NCBI GenBank assembly: GCA_027625915.1
Contig: JANTQA010000018.1
Coordinates: 534,501 to 598,500, forward strand
Source: Anaeramoeba flamelloides
Taxonomy: Eukaryota > Metamonada > Anaeramoebidae
DNA length: 64,000 nt
Direction of reading: 5' to 3'
Shown here one piece after another: positions 22,501 through 34,437 of the stretch. The notes under the pieces were generated by a model. It was not told where the DNA came from, did not search any database, and saw only the letters and a list, made by a program, of their open reading frames with translations. How positions within the stretch are numbered: position 1 is the stretch's first letter; each line of letters opens with the position of its first letter. The translations under genes and the position numbers were made by a program.

Positions 22501-25500
22501 GTTTTTTTGATTTCCTTTTTTTTTTGTTATTTATCTTTTTAATTTTAGTGTTTTGTAACTATTCCAAAAAATTTCATCAACAGTTATAATTGAAAAATAA
22601 ATAAATCTTATATGAGAGATAAAAATTTAATATCTATTGAACATTACTTTATAAATGAAAACTTAAAATTTAGAATAGTGATTAAAAAAATTTTTAATTT
22701 GAAATGTTTAACATTTTAGAGTAAATACTAGTAAATTTTAATTTTTTGAATTTTTTAAAATGATTATTTTATTATCAATTTTTGTATATTTGTAATTTTA
22801 CAAAATAAGTTCTTTTTATAAATATATTTTTCAATTGTTTAAAATAGTTTCAATTGTTTTTGCATTCATAGTATAAAATTGTTTAAAATATTACAAATTA
22901 AGCAATAGACATGATTGTCTAAAAATATTTCTTTTTAAGCAATACAGATTTTAAATTAAACAATTGTTTGTATTTTTAAACATTGTTTATTATAAATTAC
23001 ACAACTATTCTATTTTTTCTTTTGTTATTATTTTTAATAATTTATATTTCAAAACAAATATCAACCGATAAAACTTGTCGTGGTAAAGGTGATTTAATAA
23101 AGAAATATTTGATAGAAGTTTAATAAAAGTTTCTAAATTAAATTGAGATTTTTTAAGCAAATTTTTTTTTATTCTTTAAGGTATTAAAAAAGTTGTTTTC
23201 AGGTTTTCAAAAAATGAAAAACAATTGCAAAAAAATTTTCAATTTTGAAAAATTTTTTTAACTAATTGTTTGATTTTATTCACAAGAAACCTTTGAATAA
23301 TTTAATTCATTTTTCTCAGAAAAAAATGTATTTTGAATTTTGAAGATGTAATTAGCTAATTCCCAAATATCTTGGGGGAAAATTTCATTTTGAAAAATAC
23401 GAATTTTCATCTGAAAAGAAAAACAAAATTTCTTGGTAAAATTTTTAAATTATAGTAGTGAAAAAAATACCGGACATGAAAAAAATCCCTGAAAAAATTT
23501 TTATTTGTGAATATTAGTAAAATTTTTGTGTAATTTCATTTATTTTCAATCAAATCCTTATTATAAATAACCAATTTTTTTATGAGATTAGTAATAAACC
23601 TACCTAAAGTTCATTAAAGTAGGGTGTCTCTAGAATACTCGAGTAATTGTTTGATAGTTTAAGTAGATGAACTTTTTTTGAAAAACAATCGAGTTTTATA
23701 GAGGTTTACTAAAGTTTGGAAAATGATAATTTTTATTCTTGTTTTTTGATTGATTGAATGGTGTTTTAGACAAGTGTGATTTCTTTAATCATCATTCTAA
23801 TAAGTGGGTGAGTTATAATTTAAAAAGTTTGATTCTTAAAAAAAGGATTTGATTGTAAATAAAGTAATTACACAACAATTTGACTAATATTCACAATTAA
23901 AAATCTTTTCTGGGATTTTTTTCTTGTCCAGTATTTTTTTCACTACTTTACTTTAAAAATTCAATGATTATAACTATCCTTCTTAAATCAAAATAACAAT
24001 TATTTTCCAATGGTTGAAAAAATCATTTTTTTGGTTAACCATTTGGAATTAGCACAAAAAAGAAAAAAAAAATCTTTATATTAATATTACCAGTAAAAAA
24101 GACTTGTTATTGAATAATAATGATGGAAATGGTAATAAACAGGGTAAAAAATTTTGATAATGTGAGAAAAAAAATCAATTTATATCTTTTCTTTGACTGA
24201 AAAAAAGAAAAAAAAAAATTGATCTCGCAAAAAAAATTCTTATTTGTGGGTTTCGTAATCGATCAGAATTTTTTGATACTTGGTATATACTAAATTTTTT
24301 AGTAGAGAATATCAAATATAACATATTTTAAAATTTTGCCCAGTTGTTGCAGAGGAGTGATCCCTTAAAAATAGAACTTTTTAAGAAACTATTCTCGTAG
24401 ATTTTATTTATTTTTCCAGAATATATTTCAATTATAAACTCTTTTTTTTCAAATATCTTTTTAAATAATAGAACTTTAAGAAACCAGTACTATATTTAAT
24501 TATGGGTTTATTATCAGTTTCTTTGATCGTTAAATTTAGGCCTCCTCTAACAAAAAAAAACATGTTTTTTATCACAAAAAACGTACTGGTATTTGAATTT
24601 TAAATGGGAAAGATTTTCACTGAATTTTCAATTTCCTTTTTCAAACAAAGCTACAAATCCTGACCTACTTGTTTGAGAACTCTATTTAAAAAAAAAAGGG
24701 ATCTAGAAAATGAAGTGAAAATTTCTTTCCCATTTATAATTCAAACACCAGTATGAAACTTTTTTTCACGTATTATTTTTATTCCAGTTAACTTGTAAAA
24801 ATGCTATTTATTTCGTTTTATTTTTTGATCTTTTTTATTTAAACGTTTGTCTAATTCGAAATAGATTATATTGGGCAAACGAACAATTCAAAAAAAGCAA
24901 TTGAAGATTTTAGATAAAATATTCATGATAAATTGAAATTTTTAGATTCTGTGATGTGTCTTAGGAATTTTCAACTTTAAAGAAACGAAGGTATTCAAAA
25001 TTTTCAATTTCTAATAGAAAAAGTAAATTAATTATAATTTTCGCAAATTATTTTTTGGAAAGAATCTAACCCTTCCTTAAAATATTTTTAAGAAATTTTT
25101 GAATGAAGAGACAATTTTCCAAAACAACTCAACAAGAAATACAAAACATTTTGGTGAAATAGAAAAACAAACAAAAAAAAAGGCATTAAGAAAAAATTAA
25201 AAAAAAAGAGAAAAAAAAAAAAAAAACAATAAAAAAAAAAAATTGTATAACGAATTACCTTTGTTTTATCATTTATTGTAAATTGAGTATTTTCTACACT
25301 TTTGTGATTCAGTTTCAATCCATTCGAACTGATGAGTATTTTAGCTTTTTTTGCAACACCAAATTTACCAAAGCTACAATTGACGACATACTGACCTTTA
25401 CTTGCCATGACGAAAGCTTTTTCTTTTTTGATTTGTCTTTGTTTTTTTTTATGAAGCAATTTTTTTTGTTTTTCTTGCAATTCTTTGATTTTAAGATTGA

Positions 25501-25819
25501 TCTCTTCAAGTTCTGTTTTTTCTATTTGTTTAAAAGAGTTTTTGATTGATTCAATTTTCTTGTGTATTAAAATCAAAAATTGTAGAAAGTCTTTTTTGTT
25601 TTCAAATCGTAAAAAAAAAGGCTCAGATTGTGGTGTAGGCTTGATCTGCAGAGAAAAACTAGTGTACTCTTCACAGATTTTAGAGTTACGTGTAATCGAT
25701 TGACAGACACTAAAGGTATTGGTTTGTAAAGTTAGAATCTGGTTGTCAAAAGATGCCTTACAGTTGTCATAATTCACATTTTTAAACTGAAGGTTGGCAA
25801 TAAAAATTTTCTTTGACAT
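19547..25819 (-). CDS. Four-fold tandem PH-like domain protein, split by a 4.6-kb intron
   Basis: Exon 1 is 25819-25259 (187 codons, phase 0). It ends in ACAAAG before a GTAATT donor. Exon 2 starts at 20663 after TATAG and is in phase. It reads VLYIIGNLCGLQL, which completes the PH-like fold opened by AKILISSNGLKLNHKSV in exon 1. Four similar units follow each other: about residues 1-93; 140-228 (split by the intron); about 232-325 (RFFCHKSED to AQLFEQKLENFK); and a last unit translated from about 19860 to 19560 (KGKIIMNSKKMKIRKGD to IQDFNKLITKFQ). Each has beta strands then a final helix with F/L..F. A Lys/Glu coiled coil separates units 1 and 2, and a long K/E-rich linker separates 3 and 4. 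In that linker the frame shifts at an 11-T run (20043-20053). A one-base indel, either real or a sequencing error, would explain it. PH-like folds usually bind phosphoinositides or proteins. The ligand is unknown. Confidence 0.7.
21446..22395. mobile_element. 950-bp TIR element with TTAA flanks
   Basis: The ends are GGGACTAGTCTCTATTAA and its complement with one mismatch (TTAATAGAGACTAGTCCT). Both are flanked outward by TTAA, which could be a 4-bp target duplication as in piggyBac-like elements, or TA within it. Open frames inside are short and on both strands, and I recognise no transposase. A lone similar end occurs at 41690. Confidence 0.6.
23455..23946. mobile_element. 492-bp element with about 110-bp terminal inverted repeats
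   Basis: The left arm starts GTAGTGAAAAAAATACCGG. The right arm ends in its complement with a few mismatches (CCAGTATTTTTTTCACTAC). Pairing continues inward through TTGTGAATATTAG and CAATCAAATCCTT. A rearranged relative is at 4925-5320. No coding frame. Confidence 0.7.
24586..24751. mobile_element. 166-bp foldback MITE, TA-flanked (family D)
   Basis: Bounded by TA, with arms CTGGTATTTGAATTTTAAAT and ATTCAAACACCAG. The interior holds CACTGAATTTTC and AATGAAGTGAAAA as a further inverted pair. It matches 44907-45082 over its whole length. Left-arm fragments lie near 48490 and 50086. Confidence 0.7.
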
Positions 25820-26329
25820 TGGGGGGTTTCTTTTTTGTTTTAAGAGAAATTAAAATAAAATGAAAAGTGTAAAAGATTAGTGAACAAGTATTTTGACATT
25901 AAAAGAATTAAACGTGATTGAGTTAATGGAAACAGTTCTTATCTGGAAAGTACACTGCAATTTTGGAATGAAAAAATGTTAATTAACATAAGGTATTGTT
26001 TGCCTGTTTAATTTATCTACACAAAAAATTTTTTGCTGAAAAATATTAAAGGTGAATATTGTTATTTATAAAAATTCTTGCTTAATGTTGTTTTGTGTCT
26101 TTTGGTAATCCTTTAACCAATGTTTTGTCTTTTATTTCAAAAATACAAACAATTTCTTTTTGCTTTTTTTTTTTTGATTGTTTTTGAGTGAAAAAATAAG
26201 TTGGAATTAAGAAAGACAAATAAAACAGGAAAAAAACTTGAATATATTTTTTGAAGGTTTACCAGACTGGAAATTACAAATATTAACAATTTAAAGAAGA
26301 AACAAATTCAGAGATTAATTACTTGCATT

Positions 26330-26600
26330 AATTTTAATTCCCAAAGAGTATGGTAAAATATTTTTTAACAGAATATCATTAAACTGAATAAAAAAACTCA
26401 TTTATCAGCTTTAGAGAAGTTATATTATCATTCAGAAAAGAATTCTTTTTTTCAAAATGATCATTTTTGGTCAACTGATCCTGATCCTTTATTGTTTGGA
26501 GTTGAGATGGAAAAATCACAAAGTAAAATTTGCAAAATCTTTATTTTGAGTAGAAATATTCACCCACTAATTTACAACAACCTAAGTTTGAACTCGAATT
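26330..26600 (+). repeat. Dispersed repeat family E, copy 1
   Basis: It shares GATCCTGATCCTTT.TTGTTTGGA and the following 80 bases (AAATTTGC, ATTTTTATTTTGA) with 41780-41990. The core is less AT-rich than its flanks and stays open in one frame (DPDPLLFGVEMEKSQ), so it could descend from coding DNA. No family is recognised. Confidence 0.5.
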
Positions 26601-27239
26601 GATATTTTTCTAATCAAAAAAATAATTAGCAAATATTTAAGACCAAAAACAACAATTTTAAAGACTATTTTTTGAGACAAAAACTTGGAAATTGTAGACA
26701 AAAATATTCTTGAAAGGCTTTTGTAATATCCGACAAGTTTCTATACAGAGAATTTCTCATACAAAAAAATAGTAAATATAAACAATTCCAACAATTATAA
26801 GCCTATTTTGATCCTCTTAACTTTCGATTATAAAACATTTCAAACCTGTAAAGGTAACTGTAAAAAATGTTTAGAAACTCCCAAGTGATTGCTTTGTATT
26901 TATATATTGTTAAATGAAAGTTTGAAATATTTAAATTTGAACTCGCATTTGGAAATCTATAAGTTATTCATAGTTTATAAGTTGTTTGAAAAATCTATTT
27001 ATTACCTCTTTTTTATTATATATGCTGTTTAACTTTGGAGTTTTTTTTTGATCTAATTTCTAAAGAATGAAAATTATTATTGTGAAGTGAAAGTAAAATA
27101 AAACAATACCTCAAACAGACCAAGATCGAAATGTACTCCTTAAAATTTTTTAAAAATTATAATTTCATTTTTTTTATTTGAAAGCTTAATGGGTTCGAAA
27201 TAAAACTCGCAAAAAAAATTTAATTTGTGTTTCAAAATA

Positions 27240-27350
27240 AAAAGCATGTTTTTTTGTTATAGAACACCAACACATCAACCAATCAAAGAAACTGATAATA
27301 AACCCGAAATAAATATAGTAGTGATTTCTTAAAGTTCTATTATTTAAAAA
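27240..27350. repeat. Dispersed repeat, inverted partner of 24455-24565
   Basis: The reverse complement shares TTAAATAATAGAACTTTAAG and GGGTTTATTATCAGTTTC with the 24.5-kb segment. The adjoining block AAATGAAGGATCAA recurs near 29880. Confidence 0.55.
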
Positions 27351-30300
27351 GAAATTCTAAAAATGAAGGATCAAATTAGAAAATTTATCCCAAAAAATAG
27401 AGTAAATTTTTCATGAAAATGTTTTTCATCAAAAAAACAAAAAATTTCTTAAAAAAAATAAGAATATTATGAAAAATTTTGAATAAATTGCATTTCTAAA
27501 TTAAAAATTATTTAGGCCATCAAGGAGTAGACCTTCAAAATTGATTTTAACTTAGGTATACTATTTGGAAGTAAATTGGATGTTGTCTTGGAACAAGAAG
27601 GAAAAAAAAGCACCTATTATATTATGAAACACAGATTATAACCGTCTGGAACGAATTATAATAATCATTATAAGTCAGATTTCTGTTAAATTTCAAACAA
27701 AAAAATCCAATGAAAAGCTAGTATAAAACCATAAACTTATCGCAAACAAGTTAATTTCAATATTCTAAAAAATTACTCCACATTGTAACCCAAAAAGTAT
27801 TATTTTGTTTATATACCATTTTATGTATGCAGTATATTGCATTTTTGCATTTTTTTTTAATTGAAACAGTCTTGATGACGATGAAATCGTTTTTTTTTTT
27901 TTTTGTTCTTAAACTCTTAGGTTGAATTTCTCATTACTTACAATTATGTAAGTTGAGATCTTTAATTTTTTTTTTCAAATTGTCCATATTTAAAAAGTCA
28001 TTTATTTAAAAAATACTTTTAAAAAGAGATTAAGTAACCCATCTGGGATAGAATGCTATTAGATTATGGTGAGTATTTTTTCTCACTTTTTTTGCAATAA
28101 TAAGAAAAATTTACAATTGAGTACCTTCTTGATAAAATCTTTAATATATTTTTAATAGAAAAATATTAGATTATTTTATTTGATCATGAGTTGTTTAATA
28201 TTTATTCCTCTTTATTAAAAAAAATTATATTGATGATCAAGAAAATTTCAAAAGAAAAATTCAAAACCACAAACCCATTCAACATTTGGTCCACGAAGAA
28301 ACCTTTTATTTTTTTTTAATATTTTTTTAATCTATTTCACTTTTTATTTTCATTGATTATGTTTAAAAATAATGTTTTTCTTTTGATTTTTTAAAAGTAA
28401 AAATATAAGATAAGTTCTAATCTTATCTACTTTATATATATTTAAGATAAAAAAACTGTTATTTTTAGTTTATTTGAAAAAGCATGTAATTTTGTCTAAT
28501 CACCTTTCTTCAATAAAAAAAGATATGATTTTATCATTATAGTTTGAATAATTATGGATTGAAAAGAATTGGAAAAATTTATAAAACATTTAATTATTAT
28601 GAAACATTATTTTTTATTATTTTATATAATTTGAATAGATGAGCAATAATGGTAATCTAAAATCATTTTGAAAAATAAAAGAAAAAGAAATAAAATTTTG
28701 AATAATCAAAGATCAGGACAAAATAATCACTTCTTTTAAAGTTAAATAATTCATAATTTTTTTTTTTTCAAAATAGAATAGATTAATTAATTTTTCTTTT
28801 GGTTATTTATATTGCAAAAAAGTAGTATTCAGATTAAAAAAAGGTTTTTTTATTCTATTTGTATTTTTTTTTTCATTCCAATTATCAATTAGAATAAATT
28901 TTATTTGATTGTAAATATTAAAAAAAATTATCAAATAATTATAAAATTTATTGATAAATTTAATATTTAGGGTTATATATCAACCCATTTAAACAATATG
29001 AAGTCTATCAAAAATTAATAGTGGAAAATAATCAAAGTAAAAAATTTTTTTTTTAAAAATTGATATTATTCCCTCACAAAAATTATTTGGATTCAATTAA
29101 TATTTCAGAGTATAATGATTTTTCTTGTATTTTTTTGTTAAACTTAAAGAATGAATTGAATTGAAGTCGTATTCGAATAAAAAAATAATTTTTTTTAAGT
29201 TTAAAATAATTATTGTAATTATTAAGAAAATGTGATTTATTGAATCTATATTTTTAATAGTCTAAAAAGAATCCTATTTTTTTAATTTTAAAATAAAATC
29301 AAATATTTCTTTTAAAAGATATCACCAAATTAAATTGAAAAACTGATTTTTTTTCTATTTTTAAAATGGTTTTTATCCTTATATTTTTTTTAAAGTTAAA
29401 GTTTTAATGAAATTTCCCTGAATTTTTCTACAAATTATTTGAGCATTTATTATTTTTTCAAACATTATATTCAATCTAAAATTCATTTATTTTAACTTAT
29501 TTCTAAAAAAAAACAAAATACCCCAAAAATAGGTAGTTTTTTCAAAAGTTTGTAATTATGAAAAAGGTGGGTTTCAAATCTTAATAAGTTCAATAGTTAT
29601 CCTTTATAAATTACATCAAATAATCATAACTTTGATACAATAATTTATAAAAGTGGTAGAACTAACTGTAAACCGAAATCCAATATTTAGTTTTAGCTAA
29701 CTTTAATGTTGAGAATGTATTTGTTCCATGTAGTGGTGTTATAAAATATAATATTTGTGATACTTTTATCTCAAAACGTTTATACATTAAATAATAAAAG
29801 AAACCAACAATAAAATATTAAGTTAATATGGTAATGATTTCTAGTGATTATTATTGAAAAAACCAAAATTCTAAAAATGAAGGATCAATTAGGAAAATAT
29901 TTCTTAAAAATTAGATTTAATTTTAATGAGTAATAATTATCTTTTTAGAACATAATATTTGCTAAAAATTGGGAAGATGTAAATTGATTTTAAACAAATT
30001 ACATTCTTAATTTAAAATTAGACTTGAAACCACATGCTTTATACTAAAAAAATTTATTGACATGATGTATACTACTGAATAGCGACTTGGATTTTCCATT
30101 TTAACAAGAAGAAAAAATACTCTCGCTTTTTATTTTGAAACATCCTACAAGGAAAATTTAAACACTGAAAATGAAAGTTAGCCTAAAGTATACCTTGGAT
30201 TTCAATTACACTTCTTTTATAAATTATTTTTTCAAAGTTATCATAATTTTATGTAATAAAAAAAAGATAGCCATTGAACTCATGAAAATCCGAATATCTC

Positions 30301-31586
30301 CCTTTTTAAAAATACCGACTTTTGAAAAAAACATCAATTTTTGGGGTATTTTTTTAATGAAAAAAGTTACAATGAATTAATTTTTGATTGAAAATTAAGA
30401 TTGAAAAATAAATAAATGTTAAAGTTATTTGCAGAAAACAATCAGGAATGTATATAAAAACTCAAACACGCAAAAAAATAAAATGATAAAAAATATTCCA
30501 AAAACAGATAAAAAATCAGATTTTCAATTTAATTTAGCGATATCTTTTGATTGAACTATTTTCTGCTATTTTAAAATTAACAAATATGTTTCTTTTTAAA
30601 CTATTAAAAAAAATACTTGATATATATCTCTCTACTAAGTCAATTAAAAAATTCAAAAATTTTACAATAAAAAATGAAAAAAATATTACTGAAAATTTTC
30701 ATTTTTTTTTCAATCCCTATTAATATCTATTAAAGGTGTTAACCTTTTTGAAAATTGTTATGTATAATAATGTTTATTATATGAGTGTATTTCAAAAATA
30801 CAAAATTTAGAGATTTTTTTTTGATAAAATTTTCCTTGTCATGATGGATTATAGTTGTCGGGTACACTTTTTTTTGATCATTGTTCTTTTTATATTTTTA
30901 ATAACTTGTATTTGTTACAATGTATTATATAAATTTCAAAACCAACACGAAGTTATAGATATCTCTCTTTATCCAACTTCTTTAAATCATTAAAAGGAAA
31001 TCTCCTGAATAAGCAACAATAAAGATTTTTTTCTTCAACTTGTTTTTTAAAAGTAATATCTCAATTTGAAAATTAATTACCAGTTAATAAAAAAAGATTT
31101 TTTGAGAGGAAATGTACTTATTAACTGGATAAAAAGTATATTATGAACTTTATTATTGGTGTTTATTTGTGGCTGGCTTTCCAATAGAAGTCTTCTTGTG
31201 AGATTGTATCTTTAATTTGGTTGAAGATTATTTGAAAGTTACAAACTTTAAAAAAACGACTACTCGTTATTTGAAATAAATATCAATTTGGGATTTAATT
31301 AAAATAAAATTCAACTTCTTTAAATGGCAACAACTCTAATCTGGTTGAAAAGAAAACAATAAAGTATAAGAAAAAAGATATAATTAAATCAAAAAATAAA
31401 TCTTCTATTTAAGAACCAAATTGGATGATTGTAGATTAACAACCTAAAGTTAAATGAAACAAACAATAAGAAAAAAATAAAACCTTGATCCAAATTGTAA
31501 TTAATCTTGAAAATCAATTTTGACAACTTTTAAATTCATTTTTCTTTTTTTTATTTAATTAAATTTTTCAGAAATAAACAAACAAA

Positions 31587-32757
31587 ATGGAAACTTATCT
31601 TGGAGAAAAACAACAGTAACTTTCTCTTTTTTTTCTTAAAAGCCAAAATTAATTACTCCCAAACAACTTTTCTTCACTTTTAAAATTTGTTTACATTACT
31701 AAAAGAGCAAGTCAATGGAGCCCTTATATCAATAATGGAGGTAGTTGTTTAGCTGTTGCTGGTGAAGATTTTGCTGTTATTGCAAGTGACACTCGTATGA
31801 GTCTTGGTTATTCAATTAAAACGAGATATAGTACCAAATATTTAAAAATGTAACTTTTTTCTTTCTTTTTTTCTTTATAATTTTTTGATTGGTTTTGTTT
31901 TGTTTGGAAAAGGAATCAAAAAACAAACTAAAAAAAGAAATTTTTTATTCAAAATGAAAGAAAAAAAAGTTTCTTCTTCCTTTTATAAACACATGTTATC
32001 TAAATGAAAACGATCTCTTGTTTTTTTTTTTTTTTCTTTTTATTAAATTAATTTGATCCAAGCTATCAAAATTTTTTTTTTTTATTTTTAAAATCAAAAC
32101 AAAAAGCCATTTTTTCAAAAAACAAAAACATTTGAATTCAACTCAACCCTTTTTAAATACAAAACAATTAATCCATTTTTTTTCTAATTTTGTAAATCTC
32201 TCTTGTTGGATCTATCTTTTTCACTATTTTTTTATATTTTATTTAGAACTGAAAAATGTTCTATTGTCTCCTCTGGTATGCAAGCAGATATTTTCACGCT
32301 TCACAAAGTTTTAAAATCAAGAGCACAAATCTATGAACAAAAACATGGCAAGCCAATGTCAACTGATGCAGTTGCCAAGTTAGTCTCTAGACTTTTATAT
32401 TACAGGAGGTTCTTTCCTTATTATACCTTTAATATAGTTGCAGGGATCGACGACGAAGGTGTTGGGTGTGTGTTTTCATATGATGCAATTGGAACCCTTG
32501 AGCGTGTGAAATATTCTGCTTCTGGTTCTGGTTCTTCTTTAATTGAGCCAGTTCTTGATAACCAAGTTGCCTTAAAAAACAGAAATGACATCAAAAAAGA
32601 AGATTACAAATTGACTAAGGAAAATGCTATTGATTTAGTGAAAGACGCAATAACATCAGCCGGCGAAAGAGATATTTATACTGGTGACTTTGTTGAAATT
32701 TCTATTATTGATATAAACGGTACTCATGAAGACAAATTTGAATTAAGATTTGATTAA
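31587..32757 (+). CDS. PSMB1: 20S proteasome subunit beta-6 (PSMB1/Pre7 type), three exons
   Basis: The exons are 31587-31615 (METYLGEKQ), 31706-31849 and 32247-32757, joined in phase 2 both times (GTAACT donors; AAAAG and TTTAG acceptors), giving 227 residues. After a short N-terminus, [19 protein letters not shown] and [13 protein letters not shown] match the beta-6 start. Later landmarks are [61 protein letters not shown] and [13 protein letters not shown]. There is no threonine at the mature N-terminus, as expected for beta-6, which is a structural, non-catalytic subunit of the 20S core ring. Length is normal for the family. A single-copy housekeeping gene, it gives a firm handle for placing the organism. 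The ATG sits in the context ACAAAATGG. Confidence 0.93.
31616..31705 (+). other. Intron 1 of the proteasome beta-6 gene (90 bp)
   Basis: Starts GTAACTTTCTC, ends TTACTAAAAG. An alternative AG at 31648 lies earlier but would not keep the beta-6 frame. Confidence 0.8.
31850..32246 (+). other. Intron 2 of the proteasome beta-6 gene (397 bp)
   Basis: Starts GTAACTTTTTT and ends TTTATTTAG. It is T-rich without recognisable repeats, in contrast to the multi-kb introns elsewhere in the window. The phase-2 join gives YLKITEKCSI, as the family requires. Confidence 0.85.
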
Positions 32758-33391
32758 ACTTCAAAAAGAATGATTTTTAAAAAGTTAATGAAAAAAAATT
32801 AATAATTTAGATTATTTTCTATTTTAAAAAAATTATCAGAAATCTATACTTTTCTTTTAATTATCCGATATTTATCGATCCATTAACTTTTATTAATTTA
32901 TTTGAAAGTTAATACAAAAAAAAAAAAATTCTTTAAATAATTGATTTTTAATTTTTAAAAAAAATAATTTTATTTTTTAAAATTATCAAAATAAAATAAC
33001 CGAAACTGAATCAATAATTTAAGTTTAAATCATAATTATTTAACTTTCATTTCATCGAATTTTATTTATCTTTATCCATTTAATAATAACATTAAGAATA
33101 TTACTTTGTCATTTTTCAAATGCAAATACTTTTTTAAAAACCATTTTAGTAGAAAAAGAGTGAAAAATAAGTTTTGAAACAAATTTCTTATTCAAATAAA
33201 AAATGATTTTAATTGATTTTTGAAACATTCCAAAAAATAATGAATCGATCCACACCATGTTTGTAAATGCTTTATTTCAAATCCCGTAAATATTTTTCGA
33301 ATAGATGAGAATTTTTTTTTTACGATATTTTAAAAATTAAATATTTTGTTCATTTTTAGAGATTGGTTATTAAAAGAAAACTCTGGGGAAA

Positions 33392-33532
33392 ATGAAAAAA
33401 TATTTCAAAAATAACATTCAGACAAATAGTATCCAGTATTTACCATTTGGGAAAACAAATGAAGCACAGTTTTTATTTGGAACTCAAATAGAATCACAGA
33501 AATCACAGAAGAGAGCCGAAAAAGAAAAGTAA
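33392..33532 (+). CDS. Small open frame or exon, 46 codons, unidentified
   Basis: ATG to TAA, with base use much less AT-rich than its flanks. The product contains FKNNIQTNSIQYLPFGKTNE and ends in a run of Gln, Lys and Glu. The stop overlaps a good donor (GTAAGA at 33529), so it may instead be an exon whose partner is missing. A dispersed repeat begins right at its 3' end. No family is recognised. Confidence 0.3.
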   Translation: MKKYFKNNIQTNSIQYLPFGKTNEAQFLFGTQIESQKSQKRAEKEK

Positions 33533-33895
33533 GATCAATTAAAAAAAGAAAAAAATAAATACATAAAGACAAAATGGAGTATTCAACACAAAAATAAGTT
33601 TTATTAATACTATTTTTTGGTATGAATTTTTCTTTTTATTGATCAATTATTAAAAAATTGTTGAAAATATTGACTATTTTTGAGGTCTATAAAATCACAA
33701 CAACAATTTTGATAAGAAACTAGTTTTTAATTGTGTATTTTGTTTTGATTGAAAACAATATAATGAATAATAATTTGAAAGGAATTGATTTCTTCTTTTA
33801 ATTAGTTTTCCTTTATGTTTAAGGTTCTATTTAGGTTTACAATTAAAAATCACCTTCCACTTTTTTTCCCGTTTTACTTTTTTTCGTAAACCGAT
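33519..33895 (+). repeat. Dispersed repeat family F, copy 1
   Basis: It shares ordered blocks with about 40780-41170: AAGTAAGATC, AAAGACAAAATGGAG, GATTGAAAA.AATAT.ATGAAT, TTATTTCTTCTTTTA and ATTAAAAATC. The 41-kb copy ends in TTTTTTCCCAAATGGTAACA. A similar inverted sequence (TTTACCATTTGGGAAAA) lies at 33450, so the family may carry TIRs. Confidence 0.5.
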
Positions 33896-34239
33896 TATTT
33901 TAACTATGAAAAGTATACATTTTAAAAAAATATTACGTTTCCAATTTAGAAAAAACAATATCTTATTCTCAAGATGAAGTAATAATTATCCACTCAACAT
34001 TTATTCTTTTTTTTTATCATTTTTTTTTTTTCACTATTATTTTTTTTTACTTTTTATCAAGTTAACTGCGTTTTCATCTATATCCCTTAGCACTTCTGAT
34101 TGACCTATATTTTATCTAGTTTACAATCAAAGATTGAAAAGGATATTGATGTGCTAATATATTCATTATTTTATTTGTCTATAATGCAGATTTAAATTAT
34201 AATAATAACTCAAAATATTGTAAAGATACAATACTTATA

Positions 34240-34437
34240 CAGTCAGTTTCACTTTTAAGGCACAAACTTTCAACGAAATTTAAGGCACAAAAAAAAATCT
34301 CAAATTAAGGCACAAAATTTTTGATTATTTTTTTTACAATTTATTTTACTAGAATCTGAATTTTGTGCCTTAATTTGAGATTTTTATTGTGCCTTAAATT
34401 TCGTTGAAAGTTTGTGCCTTAAAAGTGGAACTGACTG
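34240..34437. mobile_element. 198-bp mariner-type MITE, TA-flanked, near-perfect foldback
   Basis: Ends CAGTCAGTTTCAC and GTGGAACTGACTG, each bordered by TA. The first 50 bases of the arms differ at one position, and pairing runs for about 80 bp. Each arm holds the 11-mer TTAAGGCACAA three times. Start CAGT and TA duplication are typical of Tc1/mariner elements. There is no coding room, so it depends on an outside transposase. The high arm identity suggests recent activity. Confidence 0.8.

Larger units (their letters stand above)
20664..25258 (-). other. 4.6-kb intron packed with inverted-repeat elements
   Basis: It is inferred from the phase-0 donor GTAATT (25258) and the acceptor TATAG ending at 20664. 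It contains a 950-bp TIR element (21446-22395), a 492-bp TIR element (23455-23946), a 166-bp TA-flanked foldback (24586-24751) and an inverted dispersed repeat (about 24455-24565). Between them is plain A/T-rich DNA. The short minus-strand frame at about 22150-22043 (MSKKAKPCCICGIPTK) lies inside the 950-bp element and is probably part of it, not an exon. Confidence 0.65.
25820..31586. other. Long intergenic region, mostly featureless A/T-rich DNA
   Basis: This 5.8 kb separates two genes that diverge from it (minus to the left, plus to the right), so it should hold both promoters. Repeats were seen at about 26330-26600 (with a copy at 41780-41990), at 27240-27350 (inverted copy at 24455-24565) and, as a partial copy, at about 29860-29930. 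No TATA-like site can be singled out in such AT-rich DNA. Short frames such as 30171-30380 have no coding character. Confidence 0.5.

Noticed and set aside
24960-25010. Possible short last exon (EIENFEYLRFF) downstream of 25258
   Set aside because: It would not complete the PH-like fold, whereas the exon at 20663 does so in the correct phase.
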